DNA of 64,000 bases from Rhynchopus sp. YZ270_cl-10 (Eukaryota > Euglenozoa > Diplonemea > Diplonemida > Diplonemidae): the NCBI GenBank assembly GCA_964035575.1, contig OZ037847.1, positions 558,001-622,000 of the forward strand, given 5' to 3'. The notes under the pieces were generated by a model. The model was not told where the DNA came from and did not search any database. It saw only the letters and a program-made list of their open reading frames with translations. Each line of letters begins with the position of its first letter. Position 1 is the stretch's first letter. Position numbers and translations under genes: made by a program. This document shows, piece by piece, positions 40,657 to 51,782 of the stretch.

Positions 40657-40693
40657 CTTAAAAGATGAATGTGCCTCTCGTGCACACACGTCT
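40657..40693 (-). repeat. H2 hairpin repeat
   Basis: AAGATGAATGTGC, loop CTCTCG, TGCACACACGTCT. Follows a purine run. Confidence 0.85.
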
Positions 40694-40824
40694 AAAAGAG
40701 TGGGGTGAATAGTATTGTCATCACTCTCATCTCGCTTGAAGCGAGAGGGGGCTTTCTCTTCTCAAAGTGTTCCAAAACTGTGTGCATTTTTTTATTTTTT
40801 TACTAGGTTTTGTAATCTGTTGTT

Positions 40825-40854
40825 TAGTGTAGCTCCTAAACAGACAGTTTTCAC
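40825..40854 (-). repeat. H6-like hairpin
   Basis: TAGTGTAGCTCC...TTTTCACAA, like 16916. Confidence 0.5.
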
Positions 40855-41123
40855 AATTTCTGGTAACACTCTCAGAACTTTGGAAATGTGTAAAGTGTGT
40901 TTGCCACATCATTGCCACTTTCCCTTTTATGTCTTTCTCACCAGCGTTACAGAGGCAAGTATTGTGAATTTTTGTGGGAATCGTTTTGGAACAAAAAAAA
41001 ACAAGGTAAAAGCAAAGATCAACAAGACTAACCTAACCAAATTGGGTGGGAGGGATGTGGGGTGACAAAACAAAATGAAAATTTGAAGAAGAAAAAAAAA
41101 GGCTATAAAAAACTGAAGTCGTA

Positions 41124-41155
41124 CAGTGCAAACGCTTCTGGAACGCAGGCACTGA
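41124..41155 (-). repeat. H3 repeat
   Basis: CAGTGCAAACGCTTCTGG, ACGCAGGCACTG: the CAGTGC/GCACTG stem is perfect. The second arm is absent. Confidence 0.75.
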
Positions 41156-41510
41156 CAAAAAAAAAAGTATTTCAACATGCATTCAAAAACAAAAAACAAA
41201 AACAAACAAACAAAAAACACACACAGAACTGTATTGCATGCTGCAGAGGAAGAGAAAAAAAAAACAGCAAAACAAAAAATCCAGATAAGAATCGAACCAG
41301 AATAGAGGGGAAATTGACTTTTTTTATATTTTTTTTGCCACCCCCTCCAACGTCCTGGGGGGACACACACTTTTCTTTTCTTTTCTTTTTCTTTTTTTGC
41401 GGCTTCCTCCATTTCTCATCGTATTTACAGGATGGCAGAAAGTGATGCGTGTCGAGGGGGGTAGCGGCTAGAGGGAGTACCCCGCCTCTTGTTGCGAGAT
41501 GCGTGCATCA

Positions 41511-44500
41511 TTAACAGGCCATAGCATCCAACTCATCGTCGTCCATGTTGCTGAAGTCTGCCTCGGTGAACTCGAGGGCTTCGCTGTAGGCAGGGCTGCG
41601 GTTGCTCCTCTTCCTGACAATGAAGGCCACAGCAGCTACTCCGGCAACACAGCCCAGCGAAAGAACAAACCACTGCCAGATTGGCGAGCTGCCGCCCTCG
41701 TGCTTCTCTTCGCCGGCAGTACCGTTCTCAAGCACCTTCGACGGCGCAGCAGAGCCAACAGGAACCTTAAGCGAGCTCCCCAGCTCAATGCCCTGCGCCA
41801 CCTGCACCACCTCGTCCATCTCAATCTCAACGGTACCAACCTCAGTCTTAACAGTCACAGTAGACCCGAGAACGGTGACAACGTCGCCCTCAATGACACG
41901 GCAAGCCTCACGCTCCATGCGGCTTCCCTCAGGGTCCACACAGCGGCAGTCAGCCTCCGTGCACTGAACGGTCTTGTACTTCCCATCCTTGGTGCAGTTC
42001 AGGTCGGAAGTGCCCTCGCGTCTGTGTCTGGCGCACTTTGTCTCCTCGCACTCAGTGAGATTGCGTGTCTTGTTAATGGTCTGGTGCTGGTGGCCGTCGA
42101 CACAGAAGCACTTCTCGCCGAAACACTGCTTCTTTGCAAACGTGCCGTCCTCCTCGCAGATGGGCACGTAGCTCGCGTTCTTGCTCACGGCAAGCTTCTT
42201 CGCGAGGAAGCACTCGCCCACGTTGCAGGAGTCGCCCTTCATCCCGGTGCGCTCCCCAAAGAGCTCGTCGACACACCAGCACGAGCGGATGCTGCCGGAA
42301 CACTGTCTCTTCTCGTAGTGTCCGTGCGCATTGCACTTCGGCTCAAAGACTCCAACGTGGTTCTGGGCTGTTCTGTTCTGTGCAGTGTGCTGCGTCCTCT
42401 GGCAATGCGTCTTCGCTTCAGTTGTGTTATCAACAGTTGTGGTAGGTGTGCAAGTGGTCAGCGACATGTTGTTCTTCGCACCAGTGAGAGTGTCCACACA
42501 GAAGCACTCACCAAGGTTGTTGCACTGATGTGCCTCGTACGCGCCACTACTAGTACACTTCGGGGTGTACGCACCAGGGATGTAGATGGTGCTCACCATG
42601 TTCATCTTCTCCGTGCAGGTTAGCGGTTTCGGTGCCGCCACGTCACAGGCATCACCAGTCATTCCGGTTTTCTCTCCAGTGAGAGTGTCCACGCAGAAGC
42701 ACGTTCCTGTGCTGCCCCAGCACTGCTTGGCAAGGTACGAGCCGTCGTCAGCACACTTCGGCACAAAGGCACCGATCAGCGTAGGCTTTTCCTTCAGGTC
42801 GGCAACCTTTTCAGCGCATGTCTGCACGGTGGTGACAGGGGAGCACTCGGACAGCGACATGTTGTTCTTCTCTCCAGTGAGAGTGTCCACGCAGAAGCAT
42901 GTTCCAGTGCTTCCCCAGCACTGCTTGGCAAGGTACGAGCCGTCGTCAGCACACTTCGGTACAAAGGCACCGAACAGCGCAGGTTTGTCCTTCAGGTCGG
43001 CAACCTTTTCAGCGCATGTCTGCACGGTGGTAACAGGGGAGCACGTGGCCAGCGACATGTTGTTCTTCTCTCCAGTGAGGGTGTCCACGCAGAAGCACGT
43101 TCCAGTGCTGCCCCAGCACTGCTTGGCAAGGTACGAGCCATCGTCAGCACACTTCGGCACAAAGGCACCGAACAGCGCAGGTTTGTCCTTCAGGTCGGCA
43201 ACCTTTTCAGCGCATGTCTGCACGGTGGTAACAGGGGAGCACGTGGACAGCGACATGTTGTTCTTCTCTCCTGTCAAGGTGTCGACACACCAACACTGCC
43301 CCGTGCTTCCCCAGCACTGCTTGGCAAGGTACGAGCCATCAGCCGCGCATTGAGGTGTGTAGTGACCTACCAGAGTGTTGCTGCTGCGGGAGGTGGTTGC
43401 AGCCTTCTCAGCACAAGTCGGTGGTGAGCTAACTGCGCACTCCGTCAGGGACATGTTGTTCTTCTCTCCAGTGAGGGTGTCCACGCAGAAGCACGTTCCA
43501 GTGCTTCCCCAGCACTGCTTCGCCAGGTACGAGCCGTCGTCAGCACACTTCGGCACAAAGGCACCGAACAGCGCAGGCTTGTCCTTCAGGTCAGCAACCT
43601 TTTCAGCGCATGTCTGCACGGTGGTGACAGGGGAGCACGCGGACAGTGACATGTTGTTCTTCTCTCCAGTGAGGGTGTCCACGCAGAAGCACGTTCCAGT
43701 GCTGCCCCAGCACTGCTTGGCAAGGTACGAGCCATCGTCAGCACACTTCGGCACAAAGGCACCGATCAGCCTAGGCTTGTCCTTCAGGTCGGCAACCTTT
43801 TCAGCGCATGTCTGCACGGTGGTAACAGGGGAGCACGTGGACAGCGACATGTTGTTCTTCTCTCCAGTGAGAGTGTCCACGCAGAAGCATGTTCCAGTGC
43901 TGCCCCAGCACTGCTTCGCCAGGTACGAGCCGTCGTCAGCACACTTCGGAACGAAAGCACCGATCAGGGCAGGCTTGTCCTTCAGGTCGGCAACCTTTTC
44001 GGCGCATGTCTGCACAGTGGTGACAGGGGAGCAAGTGGTCAGCGACATGTTGTTCTTCTCTCCAGTGAGAGTGTCCACACAGAAGCACTCGCCAAGGTTG
44101 TTGCATTGTTTGGGTTCGTAGGATCCATCCGCTGTGCACTTGGGGTAGACCGCACCAGGGATGTAGATGGTGCTCACCATGTTCATCTTCTCCGTGCAGG
44201 TTAGCGGTTTCGGTGCCGCCACGTCACAGGCATCACCAGTCATCCCGTTCTTCTCTCCAGTGAGAGTGTCCACGCAGAAGCATGTTCCAGTGCTGCCCCA
44301 GCACTGCTTCGCCAGGTACGAGCCGTCGTCAGCACACTTCGGAACGAAAGCACCGATCAGGGCAGGCTTGTCCTTCAGGTCGGCAACCTTTTCGGCGCAT
44401 GTCTGCACAGTGGTGACAGGGGAGCACGTGGTCAGCGACATGTTGTTCTTCTCTCCAGTGAGAGTGTCCACGCAGAAGCATGTTCCAGTGCTGCCCCAGC

Positions 44501-46583
44501 ACTGCTTCGCCAGGTACGAGCCGTCGTCAGCACACTTCGGAACGAAAGCACCGATCAGCCTAGGCTTGTCCTTCAGGTCGGCAACCTTTTCAGCGCATGT
44601 CTGCACGGTGGTAACAGGGGAGCACGTGGACAGCGACATGTTGTTCTTCTCTCCAGTGAGAGTGTCCACGCAGAAGCATGTTCCAGTGCTGCCCCAGCAC
44701 TGCTTCGCCAGGTACGAGCCGTCGTCAGCACACTTCGGAACGAAAGTACCGATCAGCGCAGGCTTGTCCTTCAGGTCGGCAACCTTTTCGGCGCATGTCT
44801 GCACGGTGGTGACAGGGGAGCACGCGGACAGCGACATGTTGTTCTTCTCTCCAGTGAGGGTGTCCACGCAGAAGCACGTTCCAGTGCTGCCCCAGCACTG
44901 CTTGGCAAGGTACGAGCCGTCGTCAGCACACTTCGGCACAAAGGCACCCAACAGCGCAGGCTTGTCCTTCAGGTCGGCAACCTTTTCAGCGCATGTCTGC
45001 ATGGTGGTGACAGGGGAGCACGCGGACAGTGACATGTTGTTCTTCTCTCCAGTGAGAGTGTCCACGCAGAAGCATGTTCCAGTGCTTCCCCAGCACTGCT
45101 TCGCCAGGTACGAGCCATCGTCAGCACACTTCGGAACGAAAGCACCGATCAGGGCAGGCTTGTCCTTCAGGTCGGCAACCTTTTCAGCGCATGTCTGCAC
45201 GGTGGTAACAGGGGAGCACGTGGTCAGCGACATGTTGTTCTTCTCTCCAGTGAGAGTGTCCACACAGAAGCACTCGCCAAGGTTGTTGCATTGTTTGGGT
45301 TCGTAGGATCCATCCGCTGTGCACTTGGGGTAGACCGCACCAGGGATGTAGATGGTGCTCACCATGTTCATCTTCTCCGTGCAGGTTAGCGGTTTCGGTG
45401 CCGCCACGTCACAGGCATCACCAGTCATCCCGTTCTTCTCTCCAGTGAGAGTGTCCACGCAGAAGCATGTTCCAGTGCTGCCCCAGCACTGCTTCGCCAG
45501 GTACGAGCCGTCGTCAGCACACTTCGGAACGAAAGCACCGATCAGGGCAGGCTTGTCCTTCAGGTCGGCAACCTTTTCGGCGCATGTCTGCACAGTGGTG
45601 ACAGGGGAGCACGTGGTCAGCGACATGTTGTTCTTCTCTCCAGTGAGAGTGTCCACGCAGAAGCATGTTCCTGTGCTTCCCCAGCACTGCTTCGCCAGGT
45701 ACGAGCCATCGTCAGCACACTTCGGAACGAAAGCACCGATCAGGGCAGGCTTGTCCTTCAGGTCGGCAACCTTTTCAGCGCATGTCTGCACAGTGGTGAC
45801 CGCCACGTCACAGGCATCACCAGTCATTCCGGTCTTCTCTCCAGTGAGGGTGTCCACACACCAGCACCAACCGTGGGTGCCGCCCTGGCACTGACGAGGG
45901 GCGTACATGCCGTCAGTAGTGCAGTTAGGGGTGAAGCCGCCGACGAGGTTCATGGTAACGGCCAGGTTCAGTGCCACCTGACACGGAGTAGATGCTTCTG
46001 TGTCGCAGTTGTCCCCAGTTTTGCCGTTCTTGACACCTGTTACGGGGTCGACACACCAACATTTCCCGGTGCTGCCGTGACACTGGCGTGATGTGAACGC
46101 ACCCTCGGCAGTGCATTGGGGGATGTATTGCCCGATCAGTGGTGTGGAGGTCACGTTCCGAAGACCGGCAGAGATTTCTGAACAGTTGTAGCCACACTCG
46201 GATGCGTTGTCCGCGAGAGTAATACCTGTTGACACATCGACGCAGTAACAGCCCCCGGCCTTGCACTGCATCATGCGCCATCTCTTGCCGTCATCATCGC
46301 ATACCGGCACGAACCGGTTCATGTTATTCGAGCTGTAGGCAATGTTTCTGGCAGCATCACACAGCATATCGCACGATGAGAGGGGTGCGCCTGTCTTGTC
46401 ACCTGTGTCAGGGTTGACACAGAAGACGTCTGACCCGTCGCGCTGCTGCATCACGTACGACCCGTCAGCTTCGCATCTCGGGACGTAGCCACCTGGGTTG
46501 GGTACCAGGTTCTGAGTCTCATTCTGGCACGGTGTCAGCGCCGTGGCGGCGGCGGCCGTGCAAAGAACCAGCAACATCTTCAT
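41511..46583 (-). CDS. membrane protein with about 24 thyroglobulin type-1 domains, 1,690 aa
   Basis: Type I membrane protein. Signal peptide MKMLLVLCTAAAATA, then about 24 Cys-rich thyroglobulin type-1 modules of about 60 residues, each with KQC, a CWCV/CFCV core and a final Cys. A Ser/Glu-rich spacer follows, then one helix near the C-terminus (WQWFVLSLGCVAGVAAVAF) and a short acidic tail ending DELDAMAC. Type-1 modules (thyropins) often inhibit papain-like cysteine proteases or cathepsin D, so a surface protease decoy or inhibitor is plausible. Adhesion is an alternative. The first module lacks a core Cys. Modules 5-21 are nearly identical and show a higher-order pattern: a run of CWGSTGTC modules, then one ending DACDVAAPKPL, then a KQCNNLGEC module, the trio recurring three times. 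No intron. Length is exceptional for the domain. Confidence 0.93.
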   Translation of the reverse strand: MKMLLVLCTAAAATALTPCQNETQNLVPNPGGYVPRCEADGSYVMQQRDGSDVFCVNPDTGDKTGAPLSSCDMLCDAARNIAYSSNNMNRFVPVCDDDGKRWRMMQCKAGGCYCVDVSTGITLADNASECGYNCSEISAGLRNVTSTPLIGQYIPQCTAEGAFTSRQCHGSTGKCWCVDPVTGVKNGKTGDNCDTEASTPCQVALNLAVTMNLVGGFTPNCTTDGMYAPRQCQGGTHGWCWCVDTLTGEKTGMTGDACDVAVTTVQTCAEKVADLKDKPALIGAFVPKCADDGSYLAKQCWGSTGTCFCVDTLTGEKNNMSLTTCSPVTTVQTCAEKVADLKDKPALIGAFVPKCADDGSYLAKQCWGSTGTCFCVDTLTGEKNGMTGDACDVAAPKPLTCTEKMNMVSTIYIPGAVYPKCTADGSYEPKQCNNLGECFCVDTLTGEKNNMSLTTCSPVTTVQTCAEKVADLKDKPALIGAFVPKCADDGSYLAKQCWGSTGTCFCVDTLTGEKNNMSLSACSPVTTMQTCAEKVADLKDKPALLGAFVPKCADDGSYLAKQCWGSTGTCFCVDTLTGEKNNMSLSACSPVTTVQTCAEKVADLKDKPALIGTFVPKCADDGSYLAKQCWGSTGTCFCVDTLTGEKNNMSLSTCSPVTTVQTCAEKVADLKDKPRLIGAFVPKCADDGSYLAKQCWGSTGTCFCVDTLTGEKNNMSLTTCSPVTTVQTCAEKVADLKDKPALIGAFVPKCADDGSYLAKQCWGSTGTCFCVDTLTGEKNGMTGDACDVAAPKPLTCTEKMNMVSTIYIPGAVYPKCTADGSYEPKQCNNLGECFCVDTLTGEKNNMSLTTCSPVTTVQTCAEKVADLKDKPALIGAFVPKCADDGSYLAKQCWGSTGTCFCVDTLTGEKNNMSLSTCSPVTTVQTCAEKVADLKDKPRLIGAFVPKCADDGSYLAKQCWGSTGTCFCVDTLTGEKNNMSLSACSPVTTVQTCAEKVADLKDKPALFGAFVPKCADDGSYLAKQCWGSTGTCFCVDTLTGEKNNMSLTECAVSSPPTCAEKAATTSRSSNTLVGHYTPQCAADGSYLAKQCWGSTGQCWCVDTLTGEKNNMSLSTCSPVTTVQTCAEKVADLKDKPALFGAFVPKCADDGSYLAKQCWGSTGTCFCVDTLTGEKNNMSLATCSPVTTVQTCAEKVADLKDKPALFGAFVPKCADDGSYLAKQCWGSTGTCFCVDTLTGEKNNMSLSECSPVTTVQTCAEKVADLKEKPTLIGAFVPKCADDGSYLAKQCWGSTGTCFCVDTLTGEKTGMTGDACDVAAPKPLTCTEKMNMVSTIYIPGAYTPKCTSSGAYEAHQCNNLGECFCVDTLTGAKNNMSLTTCTPTTTVDNTTEAKTHCQRTQHTAQNRTAQNHVGVFEPKCNAHGHYEKRQCSGSIRSCWCVDELFGERTGMKGDSCNVGECFLAKKLAVSKNASYVPICEEDGTFAKKQCFGEKCFCVDGHQHQTINKTRNLTECEETKCARHRREGTSDLNCTKDGKYKTVQCTEADCRCVDPEGSRMEREACRVIEGDVVTVLGSTVTVKTEVGTVEIEMDEVVQVAQGIELGSSLKVPVGSAAPSKVLENGTAGEEKHEGGSSPIWQWFVLSLGCVAGVAAVAFIVRKRSNRSPAYSEALEFTEADFSNMDDDELDAMAC
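42660..45850 (-). repeat. tandem array coding near-identical thyroglobulin modules
   Basis: About 16 repeats of about 186-192 bp with few differences, mostly silent or confined to three loop residues (LIG, LFG, RLIG). Larger blocks around 44160-45310 and 45350-45800 repeat as units, showing unequal crossing-over of several modules at once. Confidence 0.9.
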
Positions 46584-46764
46584 GGTGCTGGTCGCTCTTT
46601 GGGAGTGTGTTCAAGTTGTGTTGTGTTTTCCTGTAGCGTATGGTTGTATGTGGGTGAGGTTGGGTAGGATTGGTTGGACAACAAAATATAGTCTTCGTTA
46701 TTTTAGTGTACAACGTTAACCGACACAAGCAAGTGACTGGCATGGTGGACTGAACACCACAACC

Positions 46765-47442
46765 TCACAGATCCCCTTCTGCCTCCTTGTCGCACGCCTC
46801 GCCGGTGAATCCATTCTTCTTCCCCGTGACCACGTCGACGCACCAGCAGTGGTTGTTTGTCCCGCTCTGGCATTGGCGTGCCTCATACCTCCCATCCCCG
46901 GAGCACGCCGGGATGTACGCGCCCACGAGCTTTGAGGTGAGGGCGTGCTCGCGGATGGTCTCACACTCCGTGGGTTTGCGCTCTCTGTCGCATTTCTGGC
47001 CAGTCATTTTGCTCCGCTCCCCTGTGAAAGTGTCGACGCACCAGCAGAGGTCCTGCACCCCACCTTGGCATTGGCGCAGAAGGTAGGTTCCGTCTTTTGC
47101 GCACTTTGGAACATACCCGCCGACACGTCTTACTTTGAGCGCATCTTTGCGTGCAGTGGTACACGGGACGGGCTCGATATCACACGCACGACCATAGTTG
47201 TTGTTTCTCTTGCCTGTGACCTCGTCGACACACCAGCAATCATCTCTAGCCTCATCCTCGCACTGGCGGCGCTGATACGTGCCCCTCTCTGTGCACTTGG
47301 GGACGTACATGTCGGCGGGATTGCGTTCAAGCGCAACCTTTCTTGCATCCTCGCATCCGGCAGTGGAGCCCGTAGTAGGCACAACCAGCGTACACACCAC
47401 TATCAGCATTGCTGCCGACACAGTCATGGTGCAACGAGCCAT
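46765..47442 (-). CDS. secreted protein of three thyroglobulin type-1 domains, 225 aa
   Basis: Signal peptide (MARCTMTVSAAMLIVVCTLVVPTTG) and three complete type-1 modules, each with YVPKC or YIPAC, RQC and a DCWCVD, LCWCVD or HCWCVD core. There is no membrane segment, so it should be released. Three modules and about 200 mature residues is the organisation of equistatin, a sea-anemone inhibitor of papain-like proteases and cathepsin D. Inhibitor function here is inferred from that. Modules are clearly different from one another, unlike those of the giant neighbour 180 bp downstream, so this is the older-looking, non-amplified relative. Stop at 46765. The ATG at 47442 directly follows AAATAAG, a possible acceptor. 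Confidence 0.92.
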   Translation of the reverse strand: MARCTMTVSAAMLIVVCTLVVPTTGSTAGCEDARKVALERNPADMYVPKCTERGTYQRRQCEDEARDDCWCVDEVTGKRNNNYGRACDIEPVPCTTARKDALKVRRVGGYVPKCAKDGTYLLRQCQGGVQDLCWCVDTFTGERSKMTGQKCDRERKPTECETIREHALTSKLVGAYIPACSGDGRYEARQCQSGTNNHCWCVDVVTGKKNGFTGEACDKEAEGDL

Positions 47443-47733
47443 CTTATTTGTTAATTCAAAAGGCAGCCTGGGTGGGGGTGGGTCAGGGTTGCAAAAGAAA
47501 AATCTGCCACGACTATCTGAGTCCTACCTTCTAAAAGAAAACGTACACCATAACCCCCGCTACACCTTGCCTTGTCACTGGGTCCCGTCGTGATCGACCG
47601 CACCTACCCACCCCCCACAGAAAAATACGACTCACAACACTCTGAACAAATTGGGGCAAACCTTTTTTAGCTTTTTCTAACTCATTGTATAATCTAGTAT
47701 TCTAAACAAGGCTTGGGAAGGGGTGGGGGTGAT

Positions 47734-50700
47734 CTACGACGATGGGTGCACGTCGTGTGTGTTTACGTCTGAGGAGAAGCCGTAGGCGCTGCGCACCAAG
47801 CCTGCCATGGAGTTGGGGTTGAAGGAAGGGAAGTTGGCTGGGCTGGAGGCTGTCGCGGCGCTGCGGGGGCTCATGACGTCGGAGGAGACGGCGGCAATGC
47901 CGTTTGCGTATCCGTCGATATCGGACGCTCTTTTGTCGCTGCGTTTGTCCTTGACGTCGTGATCATCGAGACCAAAAATCTTTTCCACTTCACTAAACTT
48001 TTCACTCGCCATCTTCAATATCCCCCCTGCAACTGGGCTGGGCAAATCCATATTTCTCTTATCCGCTAGGTGCCCAGCAATAGAACTGGCACCTCCGGTG
48101 CCCACTGCGGCACCGCTTGCCTTATGGCAGAGTGTGTCGTCAAGCACCTGCCTGTGGAGGGTGTTGATCTCCTGCAGCAAGGCCTCTCGGAGGTACGGGT
48201 CGGCAGCCTCCTCCGCAGCAGTCTCGAGGGAGTCGAGCTTGTGTTTCATGTTGTCCAGATAGGAGACAATCGAGTCAAGTTCGTTGTTCATTTTTTCTGC
48301 AGGGACAGCCCGCTGGCCAGACGCAGAAGCATGCAAAATGCCCGACGCAATCCCTGACGTGCCCCCGAGCTCTGAAGGAATCACCTTGGAGTGCAGAATG
48401 TCGGGTTCCAACTCAGAGATGGCCCTATGTGAGGATGGGTTGTTCGTTGGGTGGCGTGAGGTTGGCGGGTTGGAACCAGGCATAGGCGCAAAGTTGACGC
48501 CGCCTGCGGTGTGCACGTCAGCCTGGCTCGCTGTGTCAGAGAGGAGGCGGTCGTTCTCGCCCTGCAGGGTGCGGTTTGCGGAGGAGAGCACCAAGATGCG
48601 CTCCTTCAGCTGCTCAATGGTTTCGCAGAGGTTTTCGTTGTTGCGCTGCAGCTCGCGTTTGACGACCTGAACAAGATAAATCATGAACAAAGTGAACAAA
48701 GAAGGGGGATAGCAGAACGATGACAACATGCTGCCACACAATGCAAGATATGGCTGGCGAGAGGAAAATTTAAACATTGAACAGTCGCACAAAAGAGAAA
48801 GGTTGTAAAGATGATCACCGTATAGCCAAACGCATGACAACATACCTGCTCATGCTGCAGCTGCGTGTAGAGCCCCATTGTCGCGCTGTCGCCTTTGAGC
48901 TGCTCAAGCTCTGCCTCCGCCTTTTTGAGTGCCTCTTCCTTCTCAAGGAGGCTTTCCTCCAGACGCTTGATCCTCTCCATGAGGTCCTCGTCTTCGGTGG
49001 CACCTTCGTTGGTGGAGAGCTTGCCGAGGTCGCTGAGCGTCTTTTGGGTGTCGCCGAGCGCCTTCTTGATCTTCTTGGAGCGGGAGTTGGTGGAGGCAAG
49101 GTCCGCCTCTTCACGACGCCGCTCGCTTTCGCGGAGCTGGGAGAGCTCGTCTCTGAGCTTCGCCATCTCCTGCTCGTATTGGCGTTTCAGTTGGTCGAGG
49201 AGGTCGGGCTGCTCACGGAGCTTGGCCTTGAGGTCGGCAATGACGGCATCGCGTTCGTCATTGGCCTTCTTGAGGCTGTCGACCTCGCTCATGACCTCGC
49301 TCGTGCGGCTCTGCTCCTCCGCAAGCTTCTGTTCCACGTCGTGCTTCTCGCAAGAGAGGTCCTGCTTGATGCGCTCCAGTTCAGTGTTGTAGGCAGTCTG
49401 GTACTGCTTCGCCTTCTGCGACACCTCAGACAGCAGCTCCCCCAGCCTCCGTACCTCTGTCGAAAGCATATCGCGGTCCGTGCGTGCCTGCGTCAGGTCG
49501 TCGCTCAGCTGTGCGTTCTTCTCTTGGCTCAGTGTCAACGCCTCCGACAAAGAGGATACCTGGACCTCGAGGGAGCCGATGGCAGCCACAGCCTCTTTGT
49601 TCGCAATGCGCAAGGAAGCCAGCTCAGAGGTGTCGGAGATGGCATCGCGCAGGTTTTCTTCGAGTTGGATGTGACGTTCGTCGCGGTGCACGGTCTGCTG
49701 GCGTAGTGTTTCGTTCTCTGTCGCGACTGCGGTGAGCTGGTTCGTGAGGCTTGTGACCTGCGTTTCGTAGCGGAGGAGACACTTCTTTTCGCAGCTTGCG
49801 AGGTGCTCCTGCTTGTCTTGCAGGTAGCTTTCGTGGTCCGCTGCGCTGCGTTCCTTGAGGGCAACGACTTCGGAGAGGAGTCTTTCGTGGCTGTCGGTGA
49901 TGGTGTGGATCTTGGAGAGGAGGTTCTCGTTTTTGGCTTTGAGGTCGTGTATTGTGTCTGTGGCGTCGGTTTGCATTTGGTCGTGCTGCTGTTGGCGGCG
50001 TCGGTATGCCTCCGCCTGCGCCTCTGCAGACGACTCTGTAGCCTGGAAGAATTCACGCTCCTTTGCTTCCATCTGCGACGACGTCTCCTGCACTGTCTGC
50101 TGCAGTGCCTGTACCTGCCCCTGCAGTGTGGCCACCTCTGCCAGGCGCTCATCCGCCAACGCCTTCGCGCTGCTCATCTCGGCAAAGGGATGCGTCGCTA
50201 GCTGGAACCCCATCACCTTCACACGCCCATCCGACGCAGCGTTCCACACCACATCCCCAGAGAAGTGCCCCACCACGTTCCCTGCAGTGTGCCTCATATT
50301 CGCCTTCTCCGTCAGCCTCCCCTCGCATGGCTCCTTCCACTCATTCGTGATGGCGCATGTATCTCGCGAGACAGTCATCACCGACCCATCCTTCAAAAAG
50401 ATTTGAAGCTGTGCCATATTCACTTGATGCATTGAAATGATGTCAGATGTGATCTTGTACGGCGGGTGTGCGTTGATGACACGGAGCGCCTTCTTTGCCT
50501 GCAGGTCCCAGAGGCGGATGGTGCGGTCGTCAGAGGCAGACCACAGCATGCCGTTGACGAGAACCAGGCCAACGATGGCGGCGGTGTGCCCGATCAGGTC
50601 GAAGCAGCTCTGTGGGTCTGGTCTGGAGTAGACGCGGATGACGCCGTCGTGCCCACCGGTAACCAGAACAGCGCACCCAGCCTCCCCCGACACCATGTAC

Positions 50701-51488
50701 TTCACAGAGGAAGACGACGGGGACGTCAGCTGGTGCACCTGGCGGTACCCCACAGGGCACCACTGCGTGACCTTCCAGTCCGCACCACTCGAAAACACAG
50801 TGCCAAAAGCCTCGCACAACGCAAAGACACCGCCATTATGCTTGCCAATCTCCCGAATGAGCGCCCCGCTCGCGATGCTGAAGACACGAATAATCCCGTC
50901 GTTGAACCCGACCCACACTGTCGGGCCGTCGTGGCTTTCGTTCTTCAAAAAAAATCCGACCCTGATCATCGCAGCGGCAATTGTTCCGGGGCGTCTGAAG
51001 ACCTCAGAGGTGACCTCTCCTGAGAGGACGTCGCGGGCTTTGATTGCACCAGACCTGTCGGCTGTCCACACGGTCGTAGGGTCTACGGGGCAGAAGCATT
51101 TTGTGTCGGCTGCGAAGGAGTGGATGAGGTGTGGCGATTCTGTTGCAACGTTGATGGCAGCGTCTTGTGGAGGCTGCGCGTGGGCTGAGGGCAGGGGGAA
51201 GAGCGTCTTGGCAGATGCAAGCGATCCTGCCCGCTTTGGGGAGACAGTCACCTGCTGCTGTGTGCTGTGTGTAGGCGGACGCAGAGGGGCAGCAATGCTC
51301 GCGATGGGCACCCCACCCCCACGTCCAATGTCTTCTGTCTGGTGTGGCAGTGCACGCTGTGCCTGCTGTAGCCCCGGATGGTGCAGACCCAAACGTAGCG
51401 CTCCTACCGCGGAGCTTGCACTACCTGACCCAGTCCCACCACTCCCACTGCCCCTTCTACGCATGGGGCTCGTGGTGCGAAACGACAT
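47734..51488 (-). CDS. WD40 and coiled-coil protein, 1,191 aa
   Basis: Function unknown; the organisation suggests a scaffold. Two phase-0 exons, 48846-51488 (881 codons) and 47734-48666 (310), with a 179-bp GTATGT/CAG intron. The first about 90 residues are low complexity (Gly/Ser/Arg). Residues about 110-450 form a WD40 propeller, with TVWTADRSGAI, TVWVGFNDG, LVTGGHDGVI and WSASDDRTIRLWD blades. Residues about 450-920 are heptad-like coiled coil rich in Glu, Gln and Lys. The second exon continues the coil (VVKRELQRNNENL) and ends in a Ser/Pro-rich tail. No membrane segment. The ATG at 51488 is 13 nt after ATTTTCAG. Centrosomal, flagellar or trafficking scaffolds have this design, but I do not recognise an orthologue. 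Confidence 0.88.
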
Positions 51489-51501
51489 TGTTTGAAAAGT
51501 C

Positions 51502-51525
51502 CTGAAAATATGAGTGGGAGAGGGA
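51502..51525 (-). promoter_or_regulatory. probable spliced-leader acceptor of the WD40 gene
   Basis: Minus strand CTCCCACTCATATTTTCAG, 13 nt before the start codon: a textbook pyrimidine tract plus AG with no room for a coding exon before it in this frame. Confidence 0.5.
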
Positions 51526-51782
51526 AATTTTGACAAAAAATATCTCGTTGACTGTGTTTGGCTCCGTTCTATGACTACCTTGGTGTGATATGGGGTGGAC
51601 CAAATGAAAAAAAAAATTTTTTTTTGGGAGGCACAGAATAAGGTGGTATGTAGGTTCCGGCTGGGGGAAAGAGCTAAACCTCACTGTGATTTGTCACATA
51701 AGAAGCTGAAGAAGCTGAGAATTAGGGGTGAAAAATAAAGCTGATCTTTTTTTTGTGCGTAGGTTGATTGTGTAGACGAAAG

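Larger units (their letters stand above)
38518..41510. other. 3 kb spacer with transposon and repeats
   Basis: No supported host gene. Contains H4 (39267), the hAT-like element (39562-40289), a partial H3 (40365-40383), H2 (40657), an H6-like copy (40825-40854) and H3 (41124). Confidence 0.6.

Noticed and set aside
42586-45894. Several long plus-strand frames over the thyroglobulin array
   Set aside because: They are antisense shadows of near-identical modules. The minus strand has signal peptide, Cys motifs and a membrane anchor.
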